From Theropithecus gelada (lineage: Eukaryota; Chordata; Mammalia; Primates; Cercopithecidae), in NCBI RefSeq assembly GCF_003255815.1, contig NC_037689.1:52763875-52827874 (forward strand): DNA of 64,000 nt, written 5' to 3'. The notes beneath the pieces were generated by a model. The model was not told the DNA's origin, did no database searches, and was given only the letters and a program-made list of their open reading frames with translations. Positions 12,164 to 22,431 of the stretch are shown one piece after another. Position 1 is the stretch's first letter. Each line of letters begins with the position of its first letter. The translations under genes were made by a program, and so were the position numbers.

Positions 12164-12248
12164 TGCCTTGCCTTGCCTCGTGCCTTGCCTTGCCTCGTGC
12201 CTTGCCTTGCCTCGTGCCTTGCCTTGCCTCGTGCCTTGCCTTGCCTTC
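12164..12248 (+). repeat. 17-bp unit, four perfect copies plus one variant, within the pentamer array
   Basis: TGCCTTGCCTTGCCTCG repeats exactly at 12164, 12181, 12198 and 12215. A fifth copy at 12232 ends TTC. The TCG variant marks the unit and suggests recent local duplication. Confidence 0.92.
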
Positions 12249-12415
12249 TGCCTTGCCTTGCCTCACCTCGCCTCGTGTCTTGCCCTGCCCTGCCTTGCCT
12301 TGCCTTGCCTTGTGCCTTGCCCTGCCTTGCCTTGTGCCTTGCATTGCCTGGTTCTGCCTTTGCCCTTGCCTTTGCCCTTACCCTTGCCTTTGCCTTTGCC
12401 TTGCCCTTGCCTTGC

Positions 12416-12691
12416 ATGTCATTCTATCACCCAGGCTGGAGTGCCTGGGTGATGTCATCATTGGCTCACTGCAGCTGAGCCTCCTGAACCCAAGCAATTC
12501 CCCCACCTCAGCCCCTGAAGTAGCTGGGGCTACAGTTGCATGCCACCACACCCAGTGAATTTTAAAATTTTTTGTAGAGACAGTGTCCCACTATGTTGCC
12601 AAGGCTGGCCTCAAGCTCCTAGACTCAAGTGATTCTTATGCCTTGGCCACCCAAAGTTCTGAGAGTACATGTATAAGCCACCGCATTTGGC
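12416..12691 (-). mobile_element. Alu at the right edge of the pentamer array
   Basis: Antisense Alu lacking only its first about 20 bases (CATTCTATCACCCAGGCTGG onward), ending TAAGCCACCGCATTTGGC. It overlaps in consensus position with the left fragment at 6886-6952, so the two pieces are not simple halves of one Alu. Confidence 0.85.
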
Positions 12692-12934
12692 TTCCCTGTT
12701 GTTAATTAATTCATAACTGATAAGAATTTATCTGGTGCTGCTTAGAGAACAAAAAATTGTAGAACAGTTCTATTTTTTATCTAAGATACTTGCATGTTGA
12801 GATGCTGTCCACATTTAGCCATTTAATACATAATATTGGTTTAACATTTTATCAAGGAAAGCCTGCCCTAGTACCAACAGAAAAAAATGAAACAACAAAC
12901 AGATGGGCTGTTAGATCTTTCAAAACTGTTTATG

Positions 12935-13251
12935 GGCCAGGTGCAGTGGCTCAGGCCTATAATCCCAGCACTTTGGGAGGCTGAGGCAGGAGGATTGCTT
13001 GAGCCAGGAGTTCCAGACCAGCCTGGGCAACATAGCAAGATCTGCCTCTGCAAAAATAAAAAATTAAGGACAGAAAACCCTAGCTGGCCATGGTGGTGTG
13101 CACCTATAATTCTACCTGCTTGGGAGGCTGAGGTGGGAGGATTGAGCCCAGGAGTTTGAGGCTGCAGTGAGCTGTGATTGCACAGCTGCATTCCAGCCTG
13201 GGCAACAGAGCCAGACCCAAACCCTGTCTCAAAAAAAAAAAAAAAAAAAAA
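12935..13251 (+). mobile_element. Alu (old, J-like)
   Basis: Sense Alu from GGGCCAGGTGCAGTGGCTC to a 21-base A tail. Right arm has GAGGCTGCAGTGAGCTGTGA, as in AluJ. Confidence 0.9.
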
Positions 13252-13438
13252 TGCTTAGGGAATAGTGCTCATATTGTTTTATCGTTATTTGCTTGAAAGA
13301 GAATTAAAACTGGGATATTTTTGAAGAGAAATGTTGAAGGTTCACAAAAACAAGTACTATTATTCTTCAATTTATTACTATTTTCTGGGTGGTAGAAAAA
13401 TAACCCGATAAATATTTCAGAAATTTTCCTTCAAACTT

Positions 13439-13545
13439 ATTCATTATTCATTAATTCAGCATTCTTTCAGTAGATATTTATTGAATGCTTAGAATATGCC
13501 AAGCACTGTTTTAAACTCTTGGGACTCGTCAGTGCAGGGTAGACA
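13439..13545 (+). mobile_element. L2 fragment
   Basis: AGATATTTATTGAATGC and GCCAAGCACTGTTTTAAAC match the conserved L2 3' region. The rest of 13252-15100, including a GC-richer patch at 14690-14890, holds nothing I can name. Confidence 0.65.
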
Positions 13546-15109
13546 TCCTGATTGTAAAAGGCTATCAGCCTCCCTTCACACGCCGCAGCAACTGTCTTTT
13601 AATTACTCTAGATTTTATTGTTCCTTTTGCCTCAGCATAATGATCCATGTGACACTGAAATGGTAAACATTTCCTGTCCCTAATGAGACTCCAATATCCA
13701 AGACTAAATCCTCCTTTTTAAAAAAGCAGAGTGTCTTCCTTAGCTGCTATGAGAAGGATTGTATAGCTCATCCTGGCGTTTTTGGTAGGAAGAGAGCACT
13801 TCTAGAATGATTATGACTTGGAATGGGTCTTCCTTATACTCTGTGATTTTTTTTTTCCTGAATCCCACCATCAAATATTCTCTGAGCTACAGCAATCTTA
13901 GTTAAAATTTTTCCTCTTCACCAAAAAACACAAGCTGTATATCAAGTTCAAAGTGAGCAAAACTGATTGGTAAGAAAGCAATGGTTACCCTTTCTGTAGA
14001 ACTAACTCAGATGGGTAGCAAAAGAGCCTTCTGAGATGCCTGAAATATTCCATATGTTGATCTGGTTGAGTACATGGGTGTCTATATATGTAAAAATTTT
14101 CAGGCTGTACATTGAGGATGTGTGTACTTCTATATATCAGTAACTTAAATAAGGAAATAGATTCTTATCCTCTCTCATTAAAATAACTCATCTGTTGCTC
14201 TCTCTCCAGTTTTTCCATTTAATCTTTTCATTTTAATTTACATGTTTATTTTCAAATATCTCTTAAACATTAAACTCTTTAGTTTTGCAGCATAAATTAT
14301 TAGTAATTAAAGTCCCTGGCATGAGAAAATGGTAGGGATTCTGGTCTAAGTTGTAATCATGTGGAGAATAAAATAATGGAAACTCACATATAGATCACAA
14401 ACAGAAGCCATACTCTTATGTTCTGTAAACTAGAACTCAGAGATTTCTAGTACTAAAGGGAAGATGTGGAAAATGAATCCTGAAGGACAATTAAGGGCTA
14501 TACCAGACGAAGTATTTCTGGGAATTCTCAAGATCCTTTACCTGTGTCCACAGTTCTGGTGGATAGAGTTACCATGGCCAGATAAGCTGGGATCCCACTG
14601 CTGAACCTCTCTGTCCCCCAAGCTGAAGTTCACATCTGTGTCTTCATGTCCATCTGTGATGATTTCAAAGTTTCTTCAGCATTTACACACATCCCTTTAA
14701 AAATAAGAGAGCATCGGGCACCCCCTCCGTCTTTCTCAGTAGTGTTAATAAAATGATCCTAGAACAGGGTACTCGGGCCTGGGAACACTGCAGAATGGGG
14801 TTTCTGCATGCAGGCTTTGCCCTGAGGGCATAGCACACTTCCTTAGTGGCCCGGGCCAGGGCTGCTCTGGCACTGTTGGACAACCTGTGTTGTCCTCATA
14901 CTGGGATCAGTGCCATCACTGCCTCTCAATCCTCCACTGAGACTGGCTGGCTGTATTAAGCTTCTCTTTCCTTTGTGACAAAATATCTCAGTGGCACTAC
15001 CATTCATTCATGAAATATGACTATTGTCAGCTCCCCATCCCCACCCCCAACAATCTTCTTGACTTACTGACCCAAGTATACCAGACATTCATTCAATCGA
15101 GTCTTTGTT

Positions 15110-15398
15110 TTTTCTTCTTCTTTTGAGACAAGGTCTGGCTCTGTCACCCAGGCTGGAATGCAGTGGCACAATCTCGGTTCACTACAACGTCTGCCTCCTG
15201 GGCTCAAGTCATCTTCCCACCTCAGCCTCCCAAGTAACTGAGACCACAGGTGTATACCACCATGCCTGGCTAAATTTTGTAGAGATAGGGTTTTGCTGTG
15301 TTGCCCAGGCTAGTCTCAAATTCGTGAGCTCAAGTGATCTACCTGCCTCGTCCTCCCAAACTGCTGGGATTACAGATGTGAGCCACTGCACCCAGCCT
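15110..15398 (-). mobile_element. Alu
   Basis: Antisense Alu with flanking CAATCGAGTCTTTG / CAATCAAGTCTTTA duplication. Diverged, J/S-type. Confidence 0.9.
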
Positions 15399-15628
15399 CA
15401 ATCAAGTCTTTATGCAGCTCCCATTATTTGCCAGGTGCTATATACAACTGTATATATGTATAGAAAAACCTCATTTGGAGACATGAGGTTTTTTTTTTGT
15501 CTTAAATTGTTCCTCAGCAATGTGTAAAACAAGGGCTAGCATTAGGTAGAAAGATGTGACTTAAATCTACTTACCAGAAGATTCAAGTCCCAGCTCCATG
15601 TCAGAACAAAAAATGCTCAACCACTAAT

Positions 15629-15736
15629 TTTTTTGTTTGTTTGTTTGAGATGGAGTCTCACTCTTGTCGCCCAGGCTGGAGTGTAATGGCGCAATCTCGG
15701 CTCACTGCAACTTCAGCCTTCTGGGTTCAAGCTCAG
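15629..15736 (-). mobile_element. Alu fragment
   Basis: Antisense Alu first arm only (GAGATGGAGTCTCACTC to CTGGGTTCAAGCTC), after a TTTG repeat. Confidence 0.8.
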
Positions 15737-16147
15737 CCACTTATTTTTTATGAGAGATAAACCTAGAATGTTCCAAGTGGAAAGCCTATCTGTTGACCAA
15801 AGGTAATGTGTTTATACTAGTCCAAATAACTGGTTATGAAAAAGCCAGAGTTCTAAAGTTAAAATGGAAAAGTAAGCCTGTGTATGTGAATTTTTTTCAT
15901 TTGATCTCTCGTGTCAAAAGCACAAACAGCACAAAAGCTATCAAAATTTAAAGGGTTAATGATGTAAGAGTACCTTAAGCCAAATATATTTTGATGACCA
16001 TGCGACTCAACCAAATCTACGACTCACTTTCAATGCAAATATACTTAAAAATCTCATAAAAAGCCCCACTTTAGCGAAGTCGAATTTTCATGACAATTGC
16101 TTCACATCCATGGGATCTCAGATATTTCACCAAAGTAGATGGTGTAT

Positions 16148-16454
16148 GGCTGGTCATGGTGGCTCATGCCTGTAATCCCAGCACTTTGGAAGGCCGAGGC
16201 AAAGGGCTCTCTTGAGCCCAGGAGTTTGAGACCAGCCTGGGCAACATGGCGAAACCCTGTCTCTACCAAAAATACAACAAATTAGTTAAGTCTGGTGGTG
16301 CGTGCCTGTGGTCCCAGCTACTCGGGAGGCTGAGATGGGAGGATCCCTTGAGCCTGGGAGGTGGAGGTTTCAGTGAGCCGAGATTGCACCACTGCACTCC
16401 AGTCTGGGCGACAGAGTGAGACCCCCTATCATAAATAAATACATAAATAATAAA
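16148..16454 (+). mobile_element. Alu
   Basis: Sense Alu, GGCTGGTCATGGTGGCTC to a tail of ATAA repeats. Confidence 0.9.
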
Positions 16455-16528
16455 GTAGGTGGTGTTATCAGGAGGTCAAAATCCTAGTCCTCAGACATTT
16501 TAAAGTAAAAACTTTTGCAACTCTAGTC

Positions 16529-16650
16529 CAGTGGTTCTAATCCCTGGCTGGAGATCAGAATTATTAGAGAGTTTTTAAAACATTGATTCCTGGGTCCCAA
16601 CAGCTATTAACTTCTGAGTTAGGTGGCCTAGGGTGAGGTCTGAACAAGAT
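16529..16650 (+). mobile_element. hAT MITE, MER5A-like
   Basis: CAGTGGTTCTAATC, ATTCCTGGGTCCC and CTAGGGTGAGGTCTGAA follow the MER5A consensus. The 3' end is degraded. 16651-17030 is unassigned. Confidence 0.6.
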
Positions 16651-17032
16651 CTAGTCATGTAAAGCATGACTGTACCTTCGATTGGGGAATAAAAATCTGC
16701 AACTCACATTGGCTTAAAGATAATACAGGACATAAAACAACAATCCATCCATCAACTGAAATTGTATAACTCTAGCAATCTGAGGGGGCCCAATCATCAG
16801 GCAAACATCCTTAAAGATCACACTAAAGACAAAGATCACCTGCTCAAAACGGGTATAAAAATCTCAAGTTTCTGAGGCAGAGATAGGCATCTTCCATTCC
16901 ACTGCTGGAGATGATACGTGGGACTCCCTCAGAGAAGACTTAGAGACCACAAATGAAATCAGTAGGTGCTTTTGTCAAAATACCCACTTGTAAGAGTTGC
17001 ATAGAGCTCAGGAGCACAAAAAAGCGCTACAG

Positions 17033-17221
17033 GGTGGGTCCAGTGGCTCACGCCTGTAATCCCAGCCCTTTGGGAGGCCCAGGCGGGCAGATCACTTGAG
17101 CTCAGGAGTTCAAAACCAGCCTGGGCAACATAGTGAGACCTTGTCCTTACAAAAAATTAAAAAATTAGCTGGATGTGGTAGCATGTGCCTATAGTCCCAG
17201 CTACTCAGGAGGCTGAGGTGC
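17033..17221 (+). mobile_element. Alu fragment
   Basis: Sense Alu truncated after CTCAGGAGGCTGAGGTG, about two thirds of the element. Confidence 0.85.
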
Positions 17222-17468
17222 CTGACTTCATAGAGTTAGGAAACTCATCTGCCAAAACCTGCCTGATCCTTCTTTTGTAAACAATCATAATCATTTTTAG
17301 TGTGGTTTTAAAACCATGGACTTTTCCCATAGTTTAAAATTCAAAACCTATGTTTTTGGTGAAACAACTCAAAAGACCCAAAAAATCGGACACATTTTAA
17401 TTAGTATTTCATTACTCCCTTCTGAATCATAAGAGTTTTTCAAAACTATGGCATTAAAACCGGGGTAT
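17222..17468. other. Unassigned sequence
   Basis: AT-rich, no gene or repeat recognised. Confidence 0.35.
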
Positions 17469-17775
17469 GGGCCGGGCGCGGTGGCTCAAGCCTGTAATCC
17501 CAGCACTTTGGGAGGCCGAGGCGGGCGGATCACGAGGTCAGGAGATCGAGACCATCCTGGCTAACATGGTGAAACCCCGTCTCTACTAAAAATACAAAAA
17601 ACTAGCCGGGCGTGGTGGCGGGCGCCTGTAGTCCCAGCTACTCGGAGGCTGAGGCAGGAGAATGGCCTGAACCTGGGAGGCGGAGCTTGCAGTGAGCCGA
17701 GATCGCGCCACTGCACTCCAGCCTGGGTGACACAGCGCGAGACTCCGTCTCAAAAAAAAAAAAAAACAAAAAAAA
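17469..17775 (+). mobile_element. AluY nested in an older Alu monomer
   Basis: GGCCGGGCGCGGTGGCTCAAGC to the A tail. The copies of AACCGGGGTATGG at about 17459 and 17777 are the target duplication. The head variant CTCAAGCCTG is the one seen in Old World monkey AluY copies. Confidence 0.92.
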
Positions 17776-17932
17776 CCGGGGTATGGTGGCTTCTGCCTAT
17801 AGTCCCAGCTACTCAGGAGCCTGGGGTAGGAAGATTGCTTGAGCCCAGGAAGTTGAAGTTGCAGTGAGCTGAGATGGCACCACTGCACTCCAGCCTGAAG
17901 GACAGAGTGAGACCCCATCTCTTAAAAGAAAA
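17776..17932 (+). mobile_element. Old Alu monomer (host of the AluY)
   Basis: Single-arm Alu sequence (TAGTCCCAGCTACTCAGGAG to CTCTTAAAAGAAAAAAC), diverged. Confidence 0.7.
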
Positions 17933-17974
17933 AACTAAAAATAAAATGATGGAGTTCAAGTTTATGGTTAAACT

Positions 17975-18489
17975 TCACCAGCATGGCCAACATGGTGAAA
18001 CCCCGTCTCTACTGAAAATACAAAAATTAGCTGGGCATGGTAGCAGGCGCCTGTAATCCCAGCTACTTGGGAGGCTGAGGCACAAGAATCTCTCGAACAT
18101 GGGAGGCAGAGGTTGTAATGAGCCAAGATCACACCACTGTACTACAGCCTGCACCACAGAGTAAGATTCCATCTCAAAATAAAACAAAACAAAAAACAAA
18201 CCCTGCCCTGTTAACAAATGTTAAGTATATAATACAGCATTGTTAGCACTATGCTCTATAGACCTCCAAAACTTAGTTTGCATAACTGAAACTTTGTACC
18301 CTTTAACCATCACTTCCCCATTTCCTTGTTCCCCTAGCCCTGGCAACTGCTAGTCTACTCTGTGCTCTATGAGTTGACTCTTGATTCCGCATATAAATGA
18401 AATCATATAGTATTTGTCTTTCTGTGCCTGGCTTATTTCTCTTAACCTAGTACCCTCCAGGTTCATCTATATTGTTGCAAAGGGCAGGA
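17975..18489 (-). repeat. Local duplication, copy 1 (truncated Alu plus L1 3' UTR)
   Basis: Partial sense Alu (17975-18203) followed by antisense L1 3' UTR (AACTGAAACTTTGTACCC, CCACATATAAATGAAATC-like). The same junction recurs at 20727-21268. L1-like sequence continues to about 18545. Confidence 0.75.
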
Positions 18490-18545
18490 TTTCCTTTGTT
18501 TTTAAGGTAGGATAATATTCTGTTGCATGTACATGCCATAATTTC

Positions 18546-18874
18546 TTTGTAACATTAGAAAGCTATAATTCTTAATAGCATTTGCTACATGTGTGTCTAT
18601 ACACACCATTTTACATCTTCAGTATACACTGCTTCATTCATTTGAGCTCCATGGGAGAGGGTATGTGGAAGAATTTATTTCCAATTGGGGAAGTGAGGCA
18701 TTGTCTGTAAGAATTTTTATCGGGGCACATATAATTCTGGAAAAAGTGGACGCCTTAGCAGACAGGGTCCATCTGCCTTGTGCTTTATATTTCTCTAAGA
18801 ATGAGCAAAGATTCATATTCCTAACAGCACAAATACTTGCAAACTTGAACTCCATTGTTTTATTTTTAGGGTTT
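18546..18874. other. Unassigned sequence
   Basis: No gene or repeat recognised. A 95-codon open frame here has no features of a real protein. Confidence 0.35.
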
Positions 18875-19026
18875 TTTTAAGAGATGGAGTCTCACTCTGT
18901 CGCTCAGGCTGGAGTGCAGTGGTGCATTCTCAGCTCACTGCAGGTTCAACCTCCTGGGCTCAATCAGTCCTTCCACCTCAGCCTCCCACGTAGCTGGGAT
19001 TCTAGGCAGAAGCCACCACACCCAGG
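18875..19026 (-). mobile_element. Alu fragment
   Basis: Antisense left-arm Alu, AGAGATGGAGTCTCACTCTG to CCACCACACCCAGG. Confidence 0.8.
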
Positions 19027-19223
19027 TTTTAATGCCACAGTTGTTAGAAACTCCTATGATTCAGAAAGGAGTAATGAAAGAGTTACTTTTGGTATGATGT
19101 TGAGGAAATTTCTGTAATTGGGTTTAGAAATCAAAGTAGAAATTAGATTATGATTCCATTGTATTAACACAAGTTTCATTTAGGTCTAATTTAGATTGTT
19201 GAGAGTCAGCATTACAGAGCACT

Positions 19224-19350
19224 TTTATATATATATACACACCACACATATATATGTGTGTGTGTGTGTGTATGTGTGTATATATGCTTGTGTATGTATG
19301 TGTGTATGTATGTGTATATATATGTGTGTGTGTATGTATGTGTGTATATA

Positions 19351-19386
<36 letters not shown>

Positions 19387-19387
19387 A
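19224..19387. repeat. TA/TG compound microsatellite
   Basis: About 165 bases of alternating purine-pyrimidine TA, TG and TGTA units. Likely length-variable and able to adopt Z-DNA or cruciform forms. Confidence 0.95.
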
Positions 19388-19499
19388 AGGTTTGTAACAG
19401 CAACATTGTGAAAACTAGAAGGCCTAGTCTGGATGCAATATTCAACATATCACTTTTGAGAACAGGGTTAATGGTTTGGGTTGCCTAAGATAACTTGAT

Positions 19500-19685
19500 G
19501 TCCTTACAAACTTTTGATATTTAAACTTTTATCTTTTAAAATAATTGTAGATTCACAGAAGATAGCAAACATAGTACATAGAGTCCTATGAACCCTTCAC
19601 CCAGCTTCTCCCAGTGGTAACATCTTTTATGACTTTAGCATAACACCATGATACTTGATATTAAAAATGGTTTAAGTTCATTCCA
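19500..19685 (-). mobile_element. L1 3' UTR fragment
   Basis: AATTGTAGATTCACAGAAGA, CCCTTCACCCAGCTTCTCCC and GGTAACATCTTTTATGAC match antisense L1M 3' sequence. 19686-20228 is AT-rich and unassigned. Confidence 0.5.
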
Positions 19686-20405
19686 GGTTTGTAGCAAAGG
19701 AAACAAACGGGCCAAGTAATTTCATCTGAGATGTAATTTCATCTGGCCTCCACTGTGGAAGAATGCATAGAAAAAGAATAGTGGTATATGCTCTTTTAAG
19801 ATAAATAACCATTAGTCATGTAAAAGGTGGTAATTCGTGTATGCGAGAGAACTATTCATTAGTTAGAATATGGTGTAAGACTCATCTGCCTTACATTTAA
19901 CGTAGTGCATGATGGTTACCGACCAAGCTGGAGTCCCCACAACTTCATATATCCTCAAAATTGTAATTGAAAGTCTTCTATATTCAGTTGCCTATAATTA
20001 ATATGACAATCCTTAAGTCACATAATATGTTCAATTCTGTAGAATAAATTGCACTATTCTAAGAGATTGTGTGGCAGTTTAAAATCTAATGAGACTCCCA
20101 CACATTAATATTTCAATATAAATAATCATTAGATTCACTATTTGATATTTGCTTAATTGAAATATATATAAATATTTTGACAAAGCAGCTTATCCATGTG
20201 GATGGATTTAAAAGAGCTAAGATTTCCAGTATCTTTATTTTTTTTGACTGCCTTATTAAGGTATGATTGACATCTAAAAAGCTGCACATACTTAATCTTG
20301 ATGAGTTTGGGGATAAATATATATCTGTGAAAGCATCACTGTCAAGGTCATCAATATATCCAAAAGTTTTTGTGTGTATGTGTGTGTGCGTGTGTGTGTG
20401 TGTGT

Positions 20406-20697
20406 TTTATGAAACAGGGTCTCACTGTGCCACATAGGCTGGAGTACAGTAGTGCAAACCATACTTCACTGAAACCTCAAACTCCCTGGGCTCAAGCAAT
20501 TCTCCTGCCTCACCCTTCCGAGTTCATGGGACTACAGGCACACACCACCATACCTAGCTAGTTTAAACATTTTTTTGTAGAGACAGGATCTTACTATGTT
20601 GCCCAGGCTGATCTTGAACTTCTAGCCTCAAGCTATTCTCCTGCCTCAGCCTCCCAAAGTGCTGGGATTACAGGTGTGAGCCACCATTTCTGGTTGC
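20406..20697 (-). mobile_element. Alu
   Basis: Antisense old Alu (AAACAGGGTCTCACTGTGCC to GAGCCACCATTTCTGG), inserted in the L1. Confidence 0.88.
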
Positions 20698-20726
20698 TTG
20701 TTTTGTGGTAAGAACAAAATATAAGA

Positions 20727-21268
20727 TCTGCCCTACAGATCACTTGAAGATAGGAGTTTGAGATCAGCCTGGCCAAGATGGTGAAACCCCATATCTACTA
20801 AAAGTGTGAAAATTAGCTGGGCATGGTGGCGGATGCCTGTAATCCCAGCTACCTGGGAGGATGAGGCATGAGAATCTCTTGAACCTGGGAGGCAGAGGTT
20901 ATAATGAACTGAGATTGTGCCACTGTACTCCAGCCTGTGGGACAGAGTGAGACTCCATCTCAAAAAGAAAAAAAAATAAAAAACTACCATTAACAAATGT
21001 TAAGTACACAATACAGTAGCACTATGCTCTATAGATTTCCGAAACTTAGTTTTGTATAACTGAAACTCTGTACCCTTTAACCATCACTTCCCCATTTCCT
21101 TGTTCCCCTACCCCTGGCAACTACTAATCTATTCTCTGATTCTATGAGCTTGACTCTTTTAGATTCCACATATAAATGAAATCATATAGTATTTGTCTTT
21201 CTGTATCTGGCTTATTTCTCTTAAGGTAATACCCTCCAGGTCCATCTACATTGTTGCAAAGAGCAGGG
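20727..21268 (-). repeat. Local duplication, copy 2 (truncated Alu plus L1 3' UTR)
   Basis: Partial sense Alu (20727-20985) joined to antisense L1 3' UTR, the same order and junction as 17975-18489, offset about 2,779 bp. It ends at a TTTC run and another Alu. Confidence 0.75.
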
Positions 21269-21299
21269 TTTTTCTTTCTTTCTTTCTTTCTTTTTTTTA

Positions 21300-21595
21300 T
21301 TATAGTTTATTGAGACAGAGTTTCACTCTTGTCAGCCAGGCTAGAGCGCAATGGCAGGATCTCGGCTTGCTGCAACCTCTGCCTCCCGGGTTCAAGTTAT
21401 TCTCCTGCCTCAGCTTCCCAAATAGCTGGGATTATAGGCGCCCACCACCACACCTGGCTAATTTTTGTAGTTTTAGTAGAGATGGGGTTTCACCATGTTG
21501 GCCAGGCAGGTCTCAAAGTCCTGACCTCAAGTGATCCGCCCACCGTGGCCTCCCAAAGTGCTGGGATTACAGGCATGAGCCACCGCTCTTGGCCC
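21300..21595 (-). mobile_element. Alu
   Basis: Antisense Alu after (TTTC)n at 21275-21292, ending CCACCGCTCTTGGCC. S-type. Confidence 0.9.
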
Positions 21596-21874
21596 CAGAT
21601 TTGGATATGCTAGTTTCCAATAGTAAACATGAACTGCTTTCAGGATTAACATTTAGGTACAAAGAAAAAATGTTTACCTTCTGAATGGGCACAATGAATG
21701 AAACACTATATTAACTCCTCCATTTGTGTTAAGCTCATTTTTAAAAAATACCCATATTTCTGCAAGCATAAGCATACACATATACTACATCTTTTTATGC
21801 CATATGAATTCCTATGATGGTGTTTTATTTTTGTTTTAGGGTATAGCCTAGACTATTAATGGTTAAGGATTCTA
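21596..21874. other. Unassigned sequence
   Basis: AT-rich, nothing recognised. Confidence 0.35.
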
Positions 21875-22415
21875 TCTATGAAATCCTTGTTCCACCTACC
21901 ACCTACTTGCTTTGTCATCTTCTACAAATTGCTTTATTTCTCTCAAATTCAACCACCTCATTTTTTTTTTTTTTTTTTTTTTTGAGACGGAGTCTCGCTC
22001 TGTCGCCCAGGCTGGAGTGCAGTGGCCGGATCTCAGCTCACTGCAAGCTCCGCCTCCCGGGTTTACGCCATTCTCCTGCCTCAGCCTCCCGAGTAGCTGG
22101 GACTACAGGCGCCCACCACCTCACCCGGCTAGTTTTTTGTATTTTTTAGTAGAGACGGGGTTTCACTGTGTTAGCCAGGATGGTCTCGATCTCCTGACCT
22201 CGTGATCCGCCCGTCTCGGCCTCCCAAAGTGCTGGGATTACAGGCTTGAGCCACCGCGCCCGGCCAACCACCTCATTTTTAAAATGTAAATGATAATAGC
22301 ACTCTGCCTCATTGAGTTGTGAAAATTAAATGAGTTATTACAGTCAAGGCACAAAGAATAGTGCCTAGCATATCCTAACTGCTAAAAAGCTGTTAGCTAT
22401 TATTATCATTATGCT
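21875..22415 (+). mobile_element. MIR, split by an AluY
   Basis: TTTGTCATCTTCTACAAATT and AACCACCTCATTTTTAAAATG, then GATAATAGCACTCTGCC, GAAAATTAAATGAGTTATTAC and AGTGCCTAGCATA, follow the MIR consensus on both sides of the Alu at 21960-22265. Confidence 0.7.
21960..22265 (-). mobile_element. AluY with Old World monkey variants
   Basis: Antisense AluY, nearly intact, with a 23-base T-run and duplication AACCACCTCATTTTT. Carries GGCCGGATCTCAGCTC, GGGTTTACGCCATTCTCC and GCTTGAGCCACCGCGCC, which I associate with cercopithecid AluY subfamilies. Confidence 0.93.
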
Positions 22416-22431
22416 ATAATTACTATTTTAA

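Larger units (their letters stand above)
6953..12415. repeat. Degenerate pentanucleotide array (CCTTG)n with TTGTGCC units, about 5.5 kb
   Basis: Nearly every base belongs to TTGCC pentamers mixed with TTGTGCC heptamers and point variants (TTTGCC, TCGCC, TAGCC, CATTG). The plus strand is poor in A and the minus strand is G/A-rich, (GGCAA)n. The last 60 bases drift to a CCTTTG hexamer. Local blocks are perfect: a 17-mer four times (12164-12231) and a 22-mer three times (11137-11202). Longer blocks recur at 450-880 bp. Because five is not a multiple of three and the pure unit has no stop in any frame, long open frames appear on both strands, the longest 518 codons at 10896-12452 (repeating Leu/Pro/Cys/Ala) and 376 codons at 6905-8035 on the minus strand (repeating Gly/Lys/Ala/Arg/Gln). 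I do not call these genes. Confidence 0.97.
20229..21268 (-). mobile_element. L1 3' UTR, antisense, carrying two Alus
   Basis: ACTGCCTTATTAAGGTATGA, TTGTGGTAAGAACAAAATA and CTGAAACTCTGTACCC are antisense L1 3' UTR blocks in order. Alus at 20406-20697 and 20727-20985 interrupt it. A TG run lies at 20371-20405. Confidence 0.7.

Noticed and set aside
10896..12452. 518-codon open frame as a cysteine/leucine-rich protein gene
   Set aside because: The residues repeat with the 15-base period of three pentamers, similar frames exist on both strands, and the last codons run into an Alu. It is a by-product of the repeat.
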